A DNA stretch of 64,000 nucleotides from Sinomicrobium kalidii (GTDB lineage Bacteria > Bacteroidota > Bacteroidia > Flavobacteriales > Flavobacteriaceae), in assembly GCF_021183825.1 (NCBI RefSeq), contig NZ_CP089211.1, positions 744,001 through 808,000 of the forward strand, given 5' to 3'. The notes under the pieces are model-generated. The model saw only the letters and a program-made list of their open reading frames with translations, had not been told where the DNA came from and searched no databases. The position numbers and the translations under genes were made by a program. Below, piece by piece: positions 52,846 to 61,144 of this stretch (position 1 is its first letter; each line of letters starts with the position of its first letter).

Positions 52846-53643
52846 ATGGTACAAATTCAGAAATATTCTGTTTTTCTTTTTTTTATGTACTTCATGCTTC
52901 AGGGGACAGCACAGTCAGAAATAAAGGAGATCATAAAAGTAACCTATGCAAGCACTCCGGTGAGTCAATATAAAATGACAGATTCGGATACACGAAGTAC
53001 TCCTACCAAAGCATCGGTACACGAATTTATGAAAGGAATAACGGATTATTATAGTCTGTACATTAATGTTAAGGACCGTTCATCTGTTTATGTGCTGGAT
53101 TCTACGGTACAGCAAAGACCCATAGGCTGGGAAAATCCGGCAACAACCGCTGCACTTGCGGATACCGTATTGTTTTCAATCAAAACTTCAAAAAATAAGA
53201 CTTTTAAGCATGAGTGGGTCATGAACCAGACCTTTTATACTGAAGGAGAAGTTGGGGATATAGCATGGATATTAACTAATGATCAAAAGAAAATAAAAGG
53301 ATTGAACTGTTTTAAGGCAAAAGCCAAATCAGATAATTATCCGATGTTAACGGTTTGGTATACCAGGGAACTTCCGGTAGCTAATGGACCTTCCGTTTAC
53401 CAGGGATTGCCGGGTCTCGTGGTAGCTGCCGAAGACTATTTTCGCACTATACAGATACAAAACATAGAATATACTGATAAGACAAAAGAATATCAGAAAC
53501 TTTATAAAGCTAAATATGATACGTTTTTAGAAGAAAAGAAAAGAAAAAAGCATTACGATAAAGAGCCCATACTACTCATTAAAAAGGGAGACCTGGCCAG
53601 AAGTAACTATCAATATTATCATGGAAAGCCTTACAAGGGATAG
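52846..53643 (+). CDS. GLPGLI-family exported protein
   Basis: The chosen start is the ATG at 52846 (MVQIQKYSVFLFFMYFMLQG, signal peptide), giving 265 residues; the TTG at 52798 lies inside the terminator hairpin. The name-giving motif appears as YQGLPGLVVAAED, preceded by VWYTRELPVANGP, which fits the Bacteroidota GLPGLI family (TIGR01200). The family is of unknown function, exported, and frequently placed next to outer-membrane receptor-like proteins, as here (55401). The C-terminus is very basic (LEEKKRKKHYDK). Confidence 0.88.
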   Translation: MVQIQKYSVFLFFMYFMLQGTAQSEIKEIIKVTYASTPVSQYKMTDSDTRSTPTKASVHEFMKGITDYYSLYINVKDRSSVYVLDSTVQQRPIGWENPATTAALADTVLFSIKTSKNKTFKHEWVMNQTFYTEGEVGDIAWILTNDQKKIKGLNCFKAKAKSDNYPMLTVWYTRELPVANGPSVYQGLPGLVVAAEDYFRTIQIQNIEYTDKTKEYQKLYKAKYDTFLEEKKRKKHYDKEPILLIKKGDLARSNYQYYHGKPYKG

Positions 53644-53925
53644 ATAGATTACCCCTTGTAACTAAGCCATGGATTTAAAGTCCATAGGTCTGTTGCAGAC
53701 TGAGAGTCTGTTTGGACGGATAATAAATGACATAAACAACTACTGGTAAATCCGTGTATTCGTGGCTAAAATTTATACAGACTAAAGCTGCTGTAATAAT
53801 CCCGGTTTTCCCGATATCGGGATCGGGAGCAGGGGGTTAAACCACAGACTGAGACCAATAAAAATGATGTAACAGGCAACACAGCAGATTTTCCGGTAAA
53901 TGACTGAGAAATTACCTCAAATATT
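53644..53925. repeat. Intergenic region with dispersed repeat copy
   Basis: This 282-bp spacer contains the repeat at 53816-53860, 39 of 45 identical to 48451-48495 and sharing the CTGAGACCAATAAAAA end with 15481-15496. No gene is seen. Confidence 0.65.
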
Positions 53926-54555
53926 ATGAAGAAAGCATTATTAATACTGTTTTTTACAGGTCATTTATTATTAATTTTTTTTCAATCCATATGGACCACA
54001 ATCGATGGGTTCTGGAGTTTCCATTATAATAAGAGACCTTATATCCCTGTGTTTAATTTATTGAAACAAAATCAATATACTGATCCATATTACTTTTTAA
54101 CAGGAACTGATACGGGTTATGGTTTTTATGGTATTCATGCTTCTACAGAAAAATATGTAAGAGCTACCTATCTGGATTCGCTTGACCGGGTAATAAAGAC
54201 AGACAGGTATTTTAACCTTTCCAGTACCAATGGCATTTCCCGATTGGAAGGATACGCATCGTTTCTGGTCAATTATGTTGCGGAAACAAAAAAAATAATA
54301 GAGGCTGATACTTCTTCTATAGTTGATAATAGTCCGGATGTTTTAAATCTAAGGACCGATTATAAATTCAGAAAGGATTATGTGGTTAAAACCCTTAAAT
54401 GGTTAGGCAAAAAAGAAGCTTCCGATCTCTCCGGCTGTACTTCCTATAAGGTGGAATTACTAACTATAGTTCCCGTGGATATTTGGGAAAGAAAAGAACG
54501 TAAGACAAAACCCAAAATATATGTTGTCCAAGAAGGTACTTTTCCTGTACAGTAA
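53926..54555 (+). CDS. Membrane-anchored SdpA-like protein, partner of HTTM protein
   Basis: This 209-residue protein has one N-terminal transmembrane helix (MKKALLILFFTGHLLLIFF) and a soluble domain containing TGTDTGYGFYGIHAST and NGISRLEGYASFLVNY, then SGCTSYKVELLTIVPVDIW. I recognise no named domain with certainty. The single N-terminal anchor, the GYGFY segment and the 35-bp overlap with an HTTM gene recall SdpA, which works with SdpB in maturation of the SdpC toxin in Bacillus. The assignment rests on architecture and context, so it is tentative. Confidence 0.7.
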   Translation: MKKALLILFFTGHLLLIFFQSIWTTIDGFWSFHYNKRPYIPVFNLLKQNQYTDPYYFLTGTDTGYGFYGIHASTEKYVRATYLDSLDRVIKTDRYFNLSSTNGISRLEGYASFLVNYVAETKKIIEADTSSIVDNSPDVLNLRTDYKFRKDYVVKTLKWLGKKEASDLSGCTSYKVELLTIVPVDIWERKERKTKPKIYVVQEGTFPVQ

Positions 54556-55417
54556 ATTAAAAAAATTGTTTGAAGCGGATGGTAATGAAAAATCCTTTTT
54601 AGTTTTTTTCCGTTTATCAATCAGTTCCGTGGCAATAATTGAACTTGCTTCGTTAATAAGAGATTTGCCCCTGTTTTTTTCGTCGTCCCGAACTTTAATT
54701 CCTCAGGAACTGATCTACATAGAATCAGGATATTTCAGGTACCTTCATCCGTTATATCAGTTCGTGGAAAAAAACGGACTTTCCGAAATCTTCTATCCCA
54801 CTGTGGTAACCATATATATAATAGCACTAATTCTGCTTTTGACAGGATTATTTACACGTTACGCTGCTGGAACAGCCTTGCTTCTTCAGCTTATCATATT
54901 CAGAAGTTTTACCCCTTTCAATTATGGGTATGATTATTTTTTGACCATGTCGCTTTTTTACTGTGTTATTTTCCCCGTTGGCTATTTTTTTTCGATAGAT
55001 CAAAAAGTATTTAAACTTTCATTACGATGCGATTTTAATTACAGGCGTGTACTACAAATTCACTTGGCCATGGCTTATTGCTTTTCAGGAATTGCCAAAG
55101 GACTGGATGCCGGATGGTGGAATGGTAATTCCGTATGGAAAGCTTTGGCTTCCGCAGACAATAGCTATTATGCTTTTCCTTCAGAAATTCTCATAGTGAT
55201 AGGAATAGGAACGGTATTGCTCGAATTTTTATATCCTTTTTTAGTTTTAAAAAAAGTGACTAGAAAATATGCCATTACGGCTATAATCCTCATGCATGCC
55301 GGAATAGCAATTACTATGAACTTATATGCCTTTTCAATAATGATGATTGTATGGAATATAGCTGCATACGGCCGCCTGACCACCAAAAAAATAATCACAC
55401 ATGCCAAAACTGCTTAG
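54521..55417 (+). CDS. HTTM-domain polytopic membrane protein, SdpB-like
   Basis: This 298-residue, very hydrophobic protein has about seven transmembrane helices. Typical HTTM (vitamin-K-dependent carboxylase-like) features are visible: SFLVFFRLSISSVAIIELAS at the start, then LQIHLAMAYCFSGIAKGLD with GWWNGNSVW, and a late LMHAGIAITMNLYAF. SdpB-type proteins of the HTTM family act in export or maturation of antimicrobial peptides. The start overlaps the upstream SdpA-like gene by 35 bp and the end overlaps the outer-membrane gene by 17 bp, so the three are co-translated. Confidence 0.8.
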   Translation: MLSKKVLFLYSKLKKLFEADGNEKSFLVFFRLSISSVAIIELASLIRDLPLFFSSSRTLIPQELIYIESGYFRYLHPLYQFVEKNGLSEIFYPTVVTIYIIALILLLTGLFTRYAAGTALLLQLIIFRSFTPFNYGYDYFLTMSLFYCVIFPVGYFFSIDQKVFKLSLRCDFNYRRVLQIHLAMAYCFSGIAKGLDAGWWNGNSVWKALASADNSYYAFPSEILIVIGIGTVLLEFLYPFLVLKKVTRKYAITAIILMHAGIAITMNLYAFSIMMIVWNIAAYGRLTTKKIITHAKTA

Positions 55418-57992
55418 CCCCATAATCTTCTCATTTTGTGCCTGTATGGTCGTTTATGGACAACAAGCGAAGGTTACGGGAATAGTAAAGAACAGGAAAG
55501 AAGAACCTGTTCCTTATGCTAATATTGTCATAAATAATACGGTTTCTGACGAACCATCCATCATAACATATGGATACACGGATGAACAAGGGAGATTTTC
55601 TCTTGAAATTCCTCGGGACATTCCATCGATTTCTTTGAATGTGACTGCCATTGGATACCAGGAAACAACAATCCCCAAAAAACTTCATGAGAATCTGCAG
55701 TTTACTATCTATCTTGAAGAGAAGGTCACACAATTGGAAGAAGTAGTTGTTAAGGCCAAAACGAATGAGGATGTTCTGGATTTGGAAATTGCTACTATGA
55801 ATCTTAGTAAGGAGAAAACCCTTAGGGACGTATTGGATAAAACGGAAGGAGTGATCATAGGGGAAGAAGGAGCGATTTCCTATCAGGGGAAACAGATTAA
55901 TAAAATACTTATCAATCGCAAGGAAGTATTTATTAATCAGAATAAGGTCGCCCTGGATAATCTGGATTATGAGATTATGGATAAGGTACAGATTATAGAT
56001 AACTACAAGGATAAGTTCTCCATAGATTTTGACCGAATAAGAGACCCGGTCATCAATATAGATACCAAATCTGAATTTAAGGGAATTCTCAAAGCCGAGT
56101 TAAATGCGGGATACGGATTTAAAGATAAATATAGTTTTCTAGGCAAAGGATTTTTTTTTTCAGACAAGTTCAATGCTTTTATCACTACCCACACCAATAA
56201 TACCGGAGAGAAAGAACTTAGTCAAAATGATGTCTTGTCTTCTGTAACCAAATATGCCACAGCCTCATTGAATAACACCTTACAGCCTTTCTTTATTGAT
56301 GATAATCAAACCCGAAAAAACTTTGTAAGTAATGGCAGCCTTACTTTTCGATGGCAGGGAGATAAAAGTAAAACAGGTATTGTGGTTTACCATGGAAATA
56401 TACATACGGAACGGGAGGTAAATTACAGAACCTTCGCAGCGGATACCATGATTGAAAAGAGTCGTTCCCAAAATACCCGGAAAGGAAATTTTATTTCTGC
56501 CACAGCCAATTACAGTCATTTCATTTCATCAAATACTGTACTTCAGAATAAGCTAAGTACGGTCTTGGTGGATCAAAAGAGGACGGGAATCAGTATGGAT
56601 ACATTATTTGTTCCTGACAGGACCTACCTTATGGAGCAAAACCGAAATTCTCCCAAAAATTTTGCAATATCCAATGTTCTGGAACTAACTCACTTATTAG
56701 GGGATCGTGTGGCTTTCGATCTCGATCTGGATTATTACTACGGGATATTTTCACGGGATTATGAAGCCAGACTGTTAAATATTAATGCTTCCGATATATT
56801 TCAGGAAGAACGGTCATCGAAACGATACCTGTTAGCCCGGGGTAATTTTAAATTCAAACTGGATAAAGCCGCCCTCAATACGGGAGTTGTTTTTACAAAC
56901 AATATTGAATCAGGAAGTCTGGAATATAGAAAAAATTCTAATGGGGATACAGATCTGAAAAGAAATATAGCTACTGTCGGAGTGCCACTTTACCTCAGCG
57001 GAAGTATGAAAAAACTCGATTACCGCTTATCAATGACCCCAACCCTGATCATTAGGGATCGGGACGATAATCAGAATTTTTTAAGGATGGTTCATAACCT
57101 GACGTATAATTTTGAGACCCAGAATAAATTGGGCCTGGGAATTAGTCATGACTATCGTTTTTATGGCCTTAATTCGTTATACGATACTATTGTAAAAAGT
57201 TATAATCATAAAGTGATCAATACAAATAGTGATAACCTTGAAAAATTTTCAATTAAAGATGAGCTTGCTGTCAGTTGGTTTAACAATAATGTTGCCCGAT
57301 CTAAAAGTATGCATATCATTTATCGGTATAATCGTGAACGAGATTTTCTGCAAAGCGTTTTGGACTCCATTTCCGATAACATGTTTTTTTATTCCAATCG
57401 CATTTTTGATAAGAAACAAACCCATACACTTAATACGGGCGGTAAAAAAGGGTTTTATCTTGGTAATGCCTATCATCGCCTTAATGTTGGGGGCGATTTG
57501 AATTTGAGCCATAGCCGATATACTACCGCAGTCAATAATAAAGTGGCCTTAGCGGAGGTGAGTTCATGGAAACCCGGGATTGAAATTACATTCGCCCCAC
57601 GGAAATTCTTTATGACCGAAACAGGAAATCGTTTCGAGTGGAATCAACTCTTCTTTGATCTTGATGGCAACGAAACAAACAGACAATCTGTTTTTACCAA
57701 TACTTTTTCCGCGGAAGGTTTTGGAGATAAAATAAATTGGAACTTTGATTTTATTTATCGTATTTATAACATAAATGCTGACACCTTTGATGTACCCGAT
57801 GTTAATCTTAATTTTCAGTATGACGTGTCCGAAAAATTATCATTTTCCATCAAGGGGCAATCCTTACTTACCCTCTTCAAGTTAAATAATTACAATTTTG
57901 TGAATACAATTTCAGATGGTAATACAGTAACTCAAATTGCCACTGATAATAACCTCGGATATCTTCTTTTTTATACCACCTTTAATTTCTGA
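55401..57992 (+). CDS. TonB-receptor-like outer-membrane barrel with carboxypeptidase-regulatory domain
   Basis: This 863-residue protein has a signal peptide (to about VYGQ), a carboxypeptidase-like regulatory domain (AKVTGIVKNRKEEPVPYANI, about residues 23-105), LEEVVVKAKTNEDVLDLE, a short plug and a long barrel ending YTTFNF. It is the receptor type commonly found beside GLPGLI proteins, and not a SusC. No SusD is present. It overlaps the HTTM gene by 17 bp. It may carry the peptide or a ligand across the outer membrane; that role is inferred from context. Confidence 0.85.
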   Translation: MPKLLSPIIFSFCACMVVYGQQAKVTGIVKNRKEEPVPYANIVINNTVSDEPSIITYGYTDEQGRFSLEIPRDIPSISLNVTAIGYQETTIPKKLHENLQFTIYLEEKVTQLEEVVVKAKTNEDVLDLEIATMNLSKEKTLRDVLDKTEGVIIGEEGAISYQGKQINKILINRKEVFINQNKVALDNLDYEIMDKVQIIDNYKDKFSIDFDRIRDPVINIDTKSEFKGILKAELNAGYGFKDKYSFLGKGFFFSDKFNAFITTHTNNTGEKELSQNDVLSSVTKYATASLNNTLQPFFIDDNQTRKNFVSNGSLTFRWQGDKSKTGIVVYHGNIHTEREVNYRTFAADTMIEKSRSQNTRKGNFISATANYSHFISSNTVLQNKLSTVLVDQKRTGISMDTLFVPDRTYLMEQNRNSPKNFAISNVLELTHLLGDRVAFDLDLDYYYGIFSRDYEARLLNINASDIFQEERSSKRYLLARGNFKFKLDKAALNTGVVFTNNIESGSLEYRKNSNGDTDLKRNIATVGVPLYLSGSMKKLDYRLSMTPTLIIRDRDDNQNFLRMVHNLTYNFETQNKLGLGISHDYRFYGLNSLYDTIVKSYNHKVINTNSDNLEKFSIKDELAVSWFNNNVARSKSMHIIYRYNRERDFLQSVLDSISDNMFFYSNRIFDKKQTHTLNTGGKKGFYLGNAYHRLNVGGDLNLSHSRYTTAVNNKVALAEVSSWKPGIEITFAPRKFFMTETGNRFEWNQLFFDLDGNETNRQSVFTNTFSAEGFGDKINWNFDFIYRIYNINADTFDVPDVNLNFQYDVSEKLSFSIKGQSLLTLFKLNNYNFVNTISDGNTVTQIATDNNLGYLLFYTTFNF

Positions 57993-58193
57993 AAAAATGA
58001 TGATACTATGAAGCAAATACATTGTCCTTTCTGACGGAGATTGCATTTTTTGTATTGCTACAATTAATTATATTACCGATGGCCTGGATGTATGAACCGG
58101 ATAAAAATGTTTTTTATTCGGGTTTTGTTTCTGACCAATTTTAAATGCGCTTTTCTGTTCTCCCGGCACGTAATCCTTTCTCGAAAAATATTT

Positions 58194-58323
58194 TAACGTA
58201 AATAATGGATAAGTTGTCCAGGGCAAAAGCATTGTAAAAGTTTAAGTTCTGTTTTGAGTTTTTAAACAGGGATGTAATTTTGAAATGCTTTTGATTCATA
58301 GCGCTTAAACATTATTCACGTTA
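58194..58323. mobile_element. 130-bp palindromic MITE-like element
   Basis: Terminal inverted repeats are TAACGTAAATAATG (58194-58207) and CATTATTCACGTTA (58310-58323), with one mismatch. Inner arms CAAAAGCATTGTAAAA (58224-58239) and TTTTGAAATGCTTTTG (58278-58293) continue the palindrome, and GTTTAA/TTAAAC close the centre. There is no coding capacity. A lone copy of one end lies at 48293-48312. This looks like a non-autonomous transposon remnant; the parent element is not in the window. Confidence 0.6.
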
Positions 58324-58479
58324 GTCAGGGAGTTCCGGAGTTGGGGGACATCCTTCTGCCTTCGGTACCTCCCCTCACGGGAAGAAAAGGTGATCTTTTC
58401 AACTCCGGCGCCTTAAAACTAAAAACTCCAGGACTACTAATTTACATGCAGATTTTGGGTTTTAGCCGTCTAATTTTAT

Positions 58480-58487
58480 TACTTTTG
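58480..58487 (+). promoter_or_regulatory. -7 promoter element of fbaA
   Basis: TACTTTTG matches TAnnTTTG and lies 41 bp before the fbaA ATG. A -33 element at the usual spacing was not recognised. Confidence 0.4.
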
Positions 58488-58528
58488 CTCTCTAATAACT
58501 TTCAAAATTCTGGAAAACTTTAAAAACT

Positions 58529-59596
58529 ATGAGTCATAACATTAAGCCCGGGGTAGCCACCGGAGATGGAGTACAGGAAATATTTGCCCACGCAAAAAGC
58601 AAAGGGTTTGCCCTGCCCGCTGTAAATGTAATAGGTTCAGACAGTATTAATGGCGTGCTGGAAACCGCAGCGGAACTGAACTCCCCTGTCATCATACAAT
58701 TTTCGAACGGAGGTGCCCAGTTCAACGCCGGTAAAGGGCTGTCCAACGATGGACAAAAAGCTGCCATACTCGGTGCCGTTGCCGGGGCTAAACATGTTCA
58801 CGAACTTGCGGAAGCTTACGGTGTTGCCGTGATCCTGCATACAGACCACTGTGCCAAAAAATTACTGCCGTGGATAGACGGCCTGCTGGATGCCAGTGAA
58901 AAACACTATGCCGAAACCGGAAAACCGCTGTTCAGCTCTCATATGATCGATCTTTCGGAAGAGCCGATAGAAGAAAATATAGAGACCTGCAAAAAATACC
59001 TCTCCCGCATGAGTAAAATGGGAATGACCCTCGAAATAGAACTGGGAGTCACCGGAGGTGAAGAAGACGGGGTAGACAACACCGATATCGACTCTTCCAA
59101 ACTCTATACCCAGCCGGAAGAAGTGGCCTATGCCTATGAAGAACTGATGAAGATCAGCTCCAGGTTTACCATAGCTGCCGCTTTTGGTAATGTACACGGT
59201 GTATACAAACCGGGGAATGTAAAACTGACACCCAAAATCCTGAAAAATTCCCAGGAATACGTATCCGAAAAATACAACGTCCCGCAAAACAGTATCGACT
59301 TTGTATTCCACGGAGGTTCCGGATCTACCGTTGAGGAAATAAGGGAAGCCATAGGTTATGGTGTTATAAAAATGAATATAGATACCGATCTTCAATACGC
59401 TTTCCTGGAAGGGGTAAGAAATTACATTCAGGATAAAAAGGATTACCTGCAAACACAAATCGGAAACCCGGAAGGGGGAGATCAGCCCAATAAAAAGTTC
59501 TACGACCCCAGGGTATGGCTTCGCGAAGGAGAAAAGACCTTTGTGGCCCGGCTGAAAAAGGCGTTTGAGGACCTGAACAATGTAAATACTTTATAA
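58529..59596 (+). CDS. fbaA: Class II fructose-bisphosphate aldolase
   Basis: This 355-residue protein has the normal length for the E. coli FbaA type. Zinc and catalytic residues are visible in VILHTDHCAK (Asp106, His107), TLEIELGVTGGEEDG, AAFGNVHGVYKPGNVKL and VFHGGSGST. It cleaves fructose-1,6-bisphosphate into glyceraldehyde-3-phosphate and dihydroxyacetone phosphate in glycolysis, and the reverse in gluconeogenesis. It lies upstream of accD, from which it is separated by a palindromic spacer. Codon use and GC differ from the AT-rich cluster to its left, consistent with core genome. Confidence 0.97.
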   Translation: MSHNIKPGVATGDGVQEIFAHAKSKGFALPAVNVIGSDSINGVLETAAELNSPVIIQFSNGGAQFNAGKGLSNDGQKAAILGAVAGAKHVHELAEAYGVAVILHTDHCAKKLLPWIDGLLDASEKHYAETGKPLFSSHMIDLSEEPIEENIETCKKYLSRMSKMGMTLEIELGVTGGEEDGVDNTDIDSSKLYTQPEEVAYAYEELMKISSRFTIAAAFGNVHGVYKPGNVKLTPKILKNSQEYVSEKYNVPQNSIDFVFHGGSGSTVEEIREAIGYGVIKMNIDTDLQYAFLEGVRNYIQDKKDYLQTQIGNPEGGDQPNKKFYDPRVWLREGEKTFVARLKKAFEDLNNVNTL

Positions 59597-59604
59597 GTTA
59601 TTGC

Positions 59605-59684
59605 GTTACGCCGGGTTATTAAGTTACTGAATTGCTTTACAGGGCATGTTCCCTTGTTCCAGGACAACTTAATAACCCGGTAAC
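59605..59684. repeat. Long inverted repeat between fbaA and accD
   Basis: CCGGGTTATTAAGTT (59611-59625) pairs perfectly with AACTTAATAACCCGG (59666-59680). GTTAC on the left and GTAAC on the right extend the stem past a one-base bulge. The 40-bp loop has a smaller AGGG/CCCT stem. It could be a terminator-like structure, an RNA processing site or a small palindromic repeat element. Confidence 0.6.
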
Positions 59685-59712
59685 CTAAAACCTGATAACC
59701 AAAAAATAACAC

Positions 59713-60570
59713 ATGGCTTGGTTTAAACGAAAAGAAAAAGGTATCCAGACTACCACAGAGGAAAAGAAAGATACGCCCAAGGGACTTTGGTACAAATCGC
59801 CCACGGGAAAGATCGTAGGAGCGGAAGAACTGGAAAAAAACTTTTATGTAAGTCCCGAAGATGACTATCACGTAAGGATCGGGAGTAAGGAGTACTTTTC
59901 CATTCTTTTTGATGATAACAAGTTTGAGGAACTGGACCCGAATCTTACTTCCAAAGACCCGTTGAAGTTTGTGGATACCAAAAAATACACAGACCGTCTT
60001 AAAGAAGCCAGGGAAAAGACAAGGTTAAAAGACGCCGTACGCACCGCCGTAGGTAAATCCATGGGAAAAGATCTCGTTATTGCCTGTATGGATTTTGCTT
60101 TTATCGGAGGGTCAATGGGAAGCGTAGTCGGTGAAAAAATAGCCAGGGCCATAGATTATTCCATTAAAAACAAGGTCCCTTTCCTGATGATCTCCAAATC
60201 CGGAGGTGCAAGGATGATGGAAGCGGCACTGTCACTGATGCAACTGGCAAAGACTTCCGCCAAACTGGCGCAGCTTGCCGATGCCGGTATTCCATACATT
60301 TCCTTATGTACTGACCCCACCACCGGGGGAACTACCGCTTCCTACGCCATGCTGGGGGATATCAATATTGCCGAGCCCGGTGCCCTGATCGGTTTTGCCG
60401 GTCCGAGGGTGGTCAGGGAAGCCACCGGACAAGACCTGCCCGCAGGATTCCAGACCTCCGAGTTTTTACAGGAACACGGATTCCTCGACTTTATTTCCCA
60501 TCGTAAAGACCTCAAAAAGAATATCAACCTCTACCTGGATCTTATCCAGAACCAGGAGGTTCGATCGTAA
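59713..60570 (+). CDS. accD: Acetyl-CoA carboxylase carboxyltransferase subunit beta
   Basis: This 285-residue protein is a clear Acc[51 protein letters not shown], then the crotonase-fold core [46 protein letters not shown] and GFAGPRVV. It transfers carboxyl from biotin to acetyl-CoA with AccA in fatty-acid synthesis. Unusually, the four zinc-ribbon cysteines of the E. coli protein are replaced (Ser29, Gly32, Ser47, Asp50). It follows fbaA and ends at a terminator. Confidence 0.96.
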   Translation: MAWFKRKEKGIQTTTEEKKDTPKGLWYKSPTGKIVGAEELEKNFYVSPEDDYHVRIGSKEYFSILFDDNKFEELDPNLTSKDPLKFVDTKKYTDRLKEAREKTRLKDAVRTAVGKSMGKDLVIACMDFAFIGGSMGSVVGEKIARAIDYSIKNKVPFLMISKSGGARMMEAALSLMQLAKTSAKLAQLADAGIPYISLCTDPTTGGTTASYAMLGDINIAEPGALIGFAGPRVVREATGQDLPAGFQTSEFLQEHGFLDFISHRKDLKKNINLYLDLIQNQEVRS

Positions 60571-60587
60571 TACAGATTGGAAACACT

Positions 60588-60623
60588 GGTAGCGTTGCAC
60601 GGTCGTGCAACACTACCATTTTT
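60588..60623 (+). terminator. Rho-independent terminator after accD
   Basis: GGTAGCGTTGCACG pairs with CGTGCAACACTACC (one mismatch, GT loop) at 60588-60617, and a T run follows. Confidence 0.8.
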
Positions 60624-60657
60624 CTGCGTAAAACATAAATATTACAACTATTTACAC

Positions 60658-60665
60658 TATATTTG
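60658..60665 (+). promoter_or_regulatory. -7 promoter element of rpsO
   Basis: TATATTTG matches TAnnTTTG and lies 54 bp before the rpsO ATG. The leader between them could host autoregulatory structure, which was not resolved. Confidence 0.5.
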
Positions 60666-60719
60666 CGCCTTGGTAGAAAGACTACCGCAATACATAATAA
60701 TCATTTAAACAATATTGGC

Positions 60720-60989
60720 ATGTATTTAACCAAGGAAGTAAAACAGGAAATTTTCAAAAAACACGGAGGATCCGAAAACAACACCGGTTCCGCCGAAGGC
60801 CAGATCGCCTTGTTCACACACAGGATATCTCACCTGACCGAGCACCTCAAAAAGAACCGGCAGGACTATAACACCGAGCGCGCTTTGGTGAGCCTGGTTG
60901 GTAAAAGGAGAAGCCTGCTCGACTATCTCAAGAAAAAAGACATCGAAAGATATCGTGCGATCGTAAAAGAATTAGGACTTAGAAAATAA
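60720..60989 (+). CDS. rpsO: 30S ribosomal protein S15
   Basis: The start is the ATG at 60720 (MYLTKEVKQEIFKKHGGSEN), giving 89 residues, the standard S15 length. A longer open frame from 60663 overlaps the promoter and is rejected. Family motifs TGSAEGQIALFTHRISHLTEHL, RALVSLVGKRRSLLDYL and ERYRAIVKELGLRK are complete. S15 binds 16S rRNA early in small-subunit assembly. It sits upstream of pnp, the classical rpsO-pnp order, but with a terminator between. Confidence 0.98.
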   Translation: MYLTKEVKQEIFKKHGGSENNTGSAEGQIALFTHRISHLTEHLKKNRQDYNTERALVSLVGKRRSLLDYLKKKDIERYRAIVKELGLRK

Positions 60990-60995
60990 TCTGTG

Positions 60996-61020
60996 AGAGG
61001 CCTTTGTGCCTCTTTTTTTG
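60996..61020 (+). terminator. Rho-independent terminator after rpsO
   Basis: AGAGGC and GCCTCT (60996-61013) enclose a CTTTGT loop and are followed by seven T residues; it starts 6 bp after the stop. Confidence 0.85.
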
Positions 61021-61144
61021 TTTTATATCCGGGGACATTCCCGGAGCATTTCTCAGGGCAAAGTGATTTTCATTGGGTTAACTACAACAACACAACAACC
61101 CCGTCGACAGGCGGAACCCTTTGTATAATTAATTAAAAAGAATT

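Larger units (their letters stand above)
57993..58528. other. Intergenic region with palindromic element and fbaA promoter
   Basis: 536 bp between the accessory cluster and fbaA. It contains the 130-bp palindromic element (58194-58323) and, near the end, the -7 box of fbaA. A 60-codon frame at 58341-58523 crosses that promoter and is not called. Confidence 0.65.

Noticed and set aside
58341..58523. 60-codon plus-strand frame before fbaA
   Set aside because: It runs across the fbaA -7 element and ends 5 bp before the fbaA start; composition is that of spacer DNA.
60663..60719. N-terminal extension of S15
   Set aside because: It overlaps the promoter and adds 19 residues absent from all S15 proteins I know.
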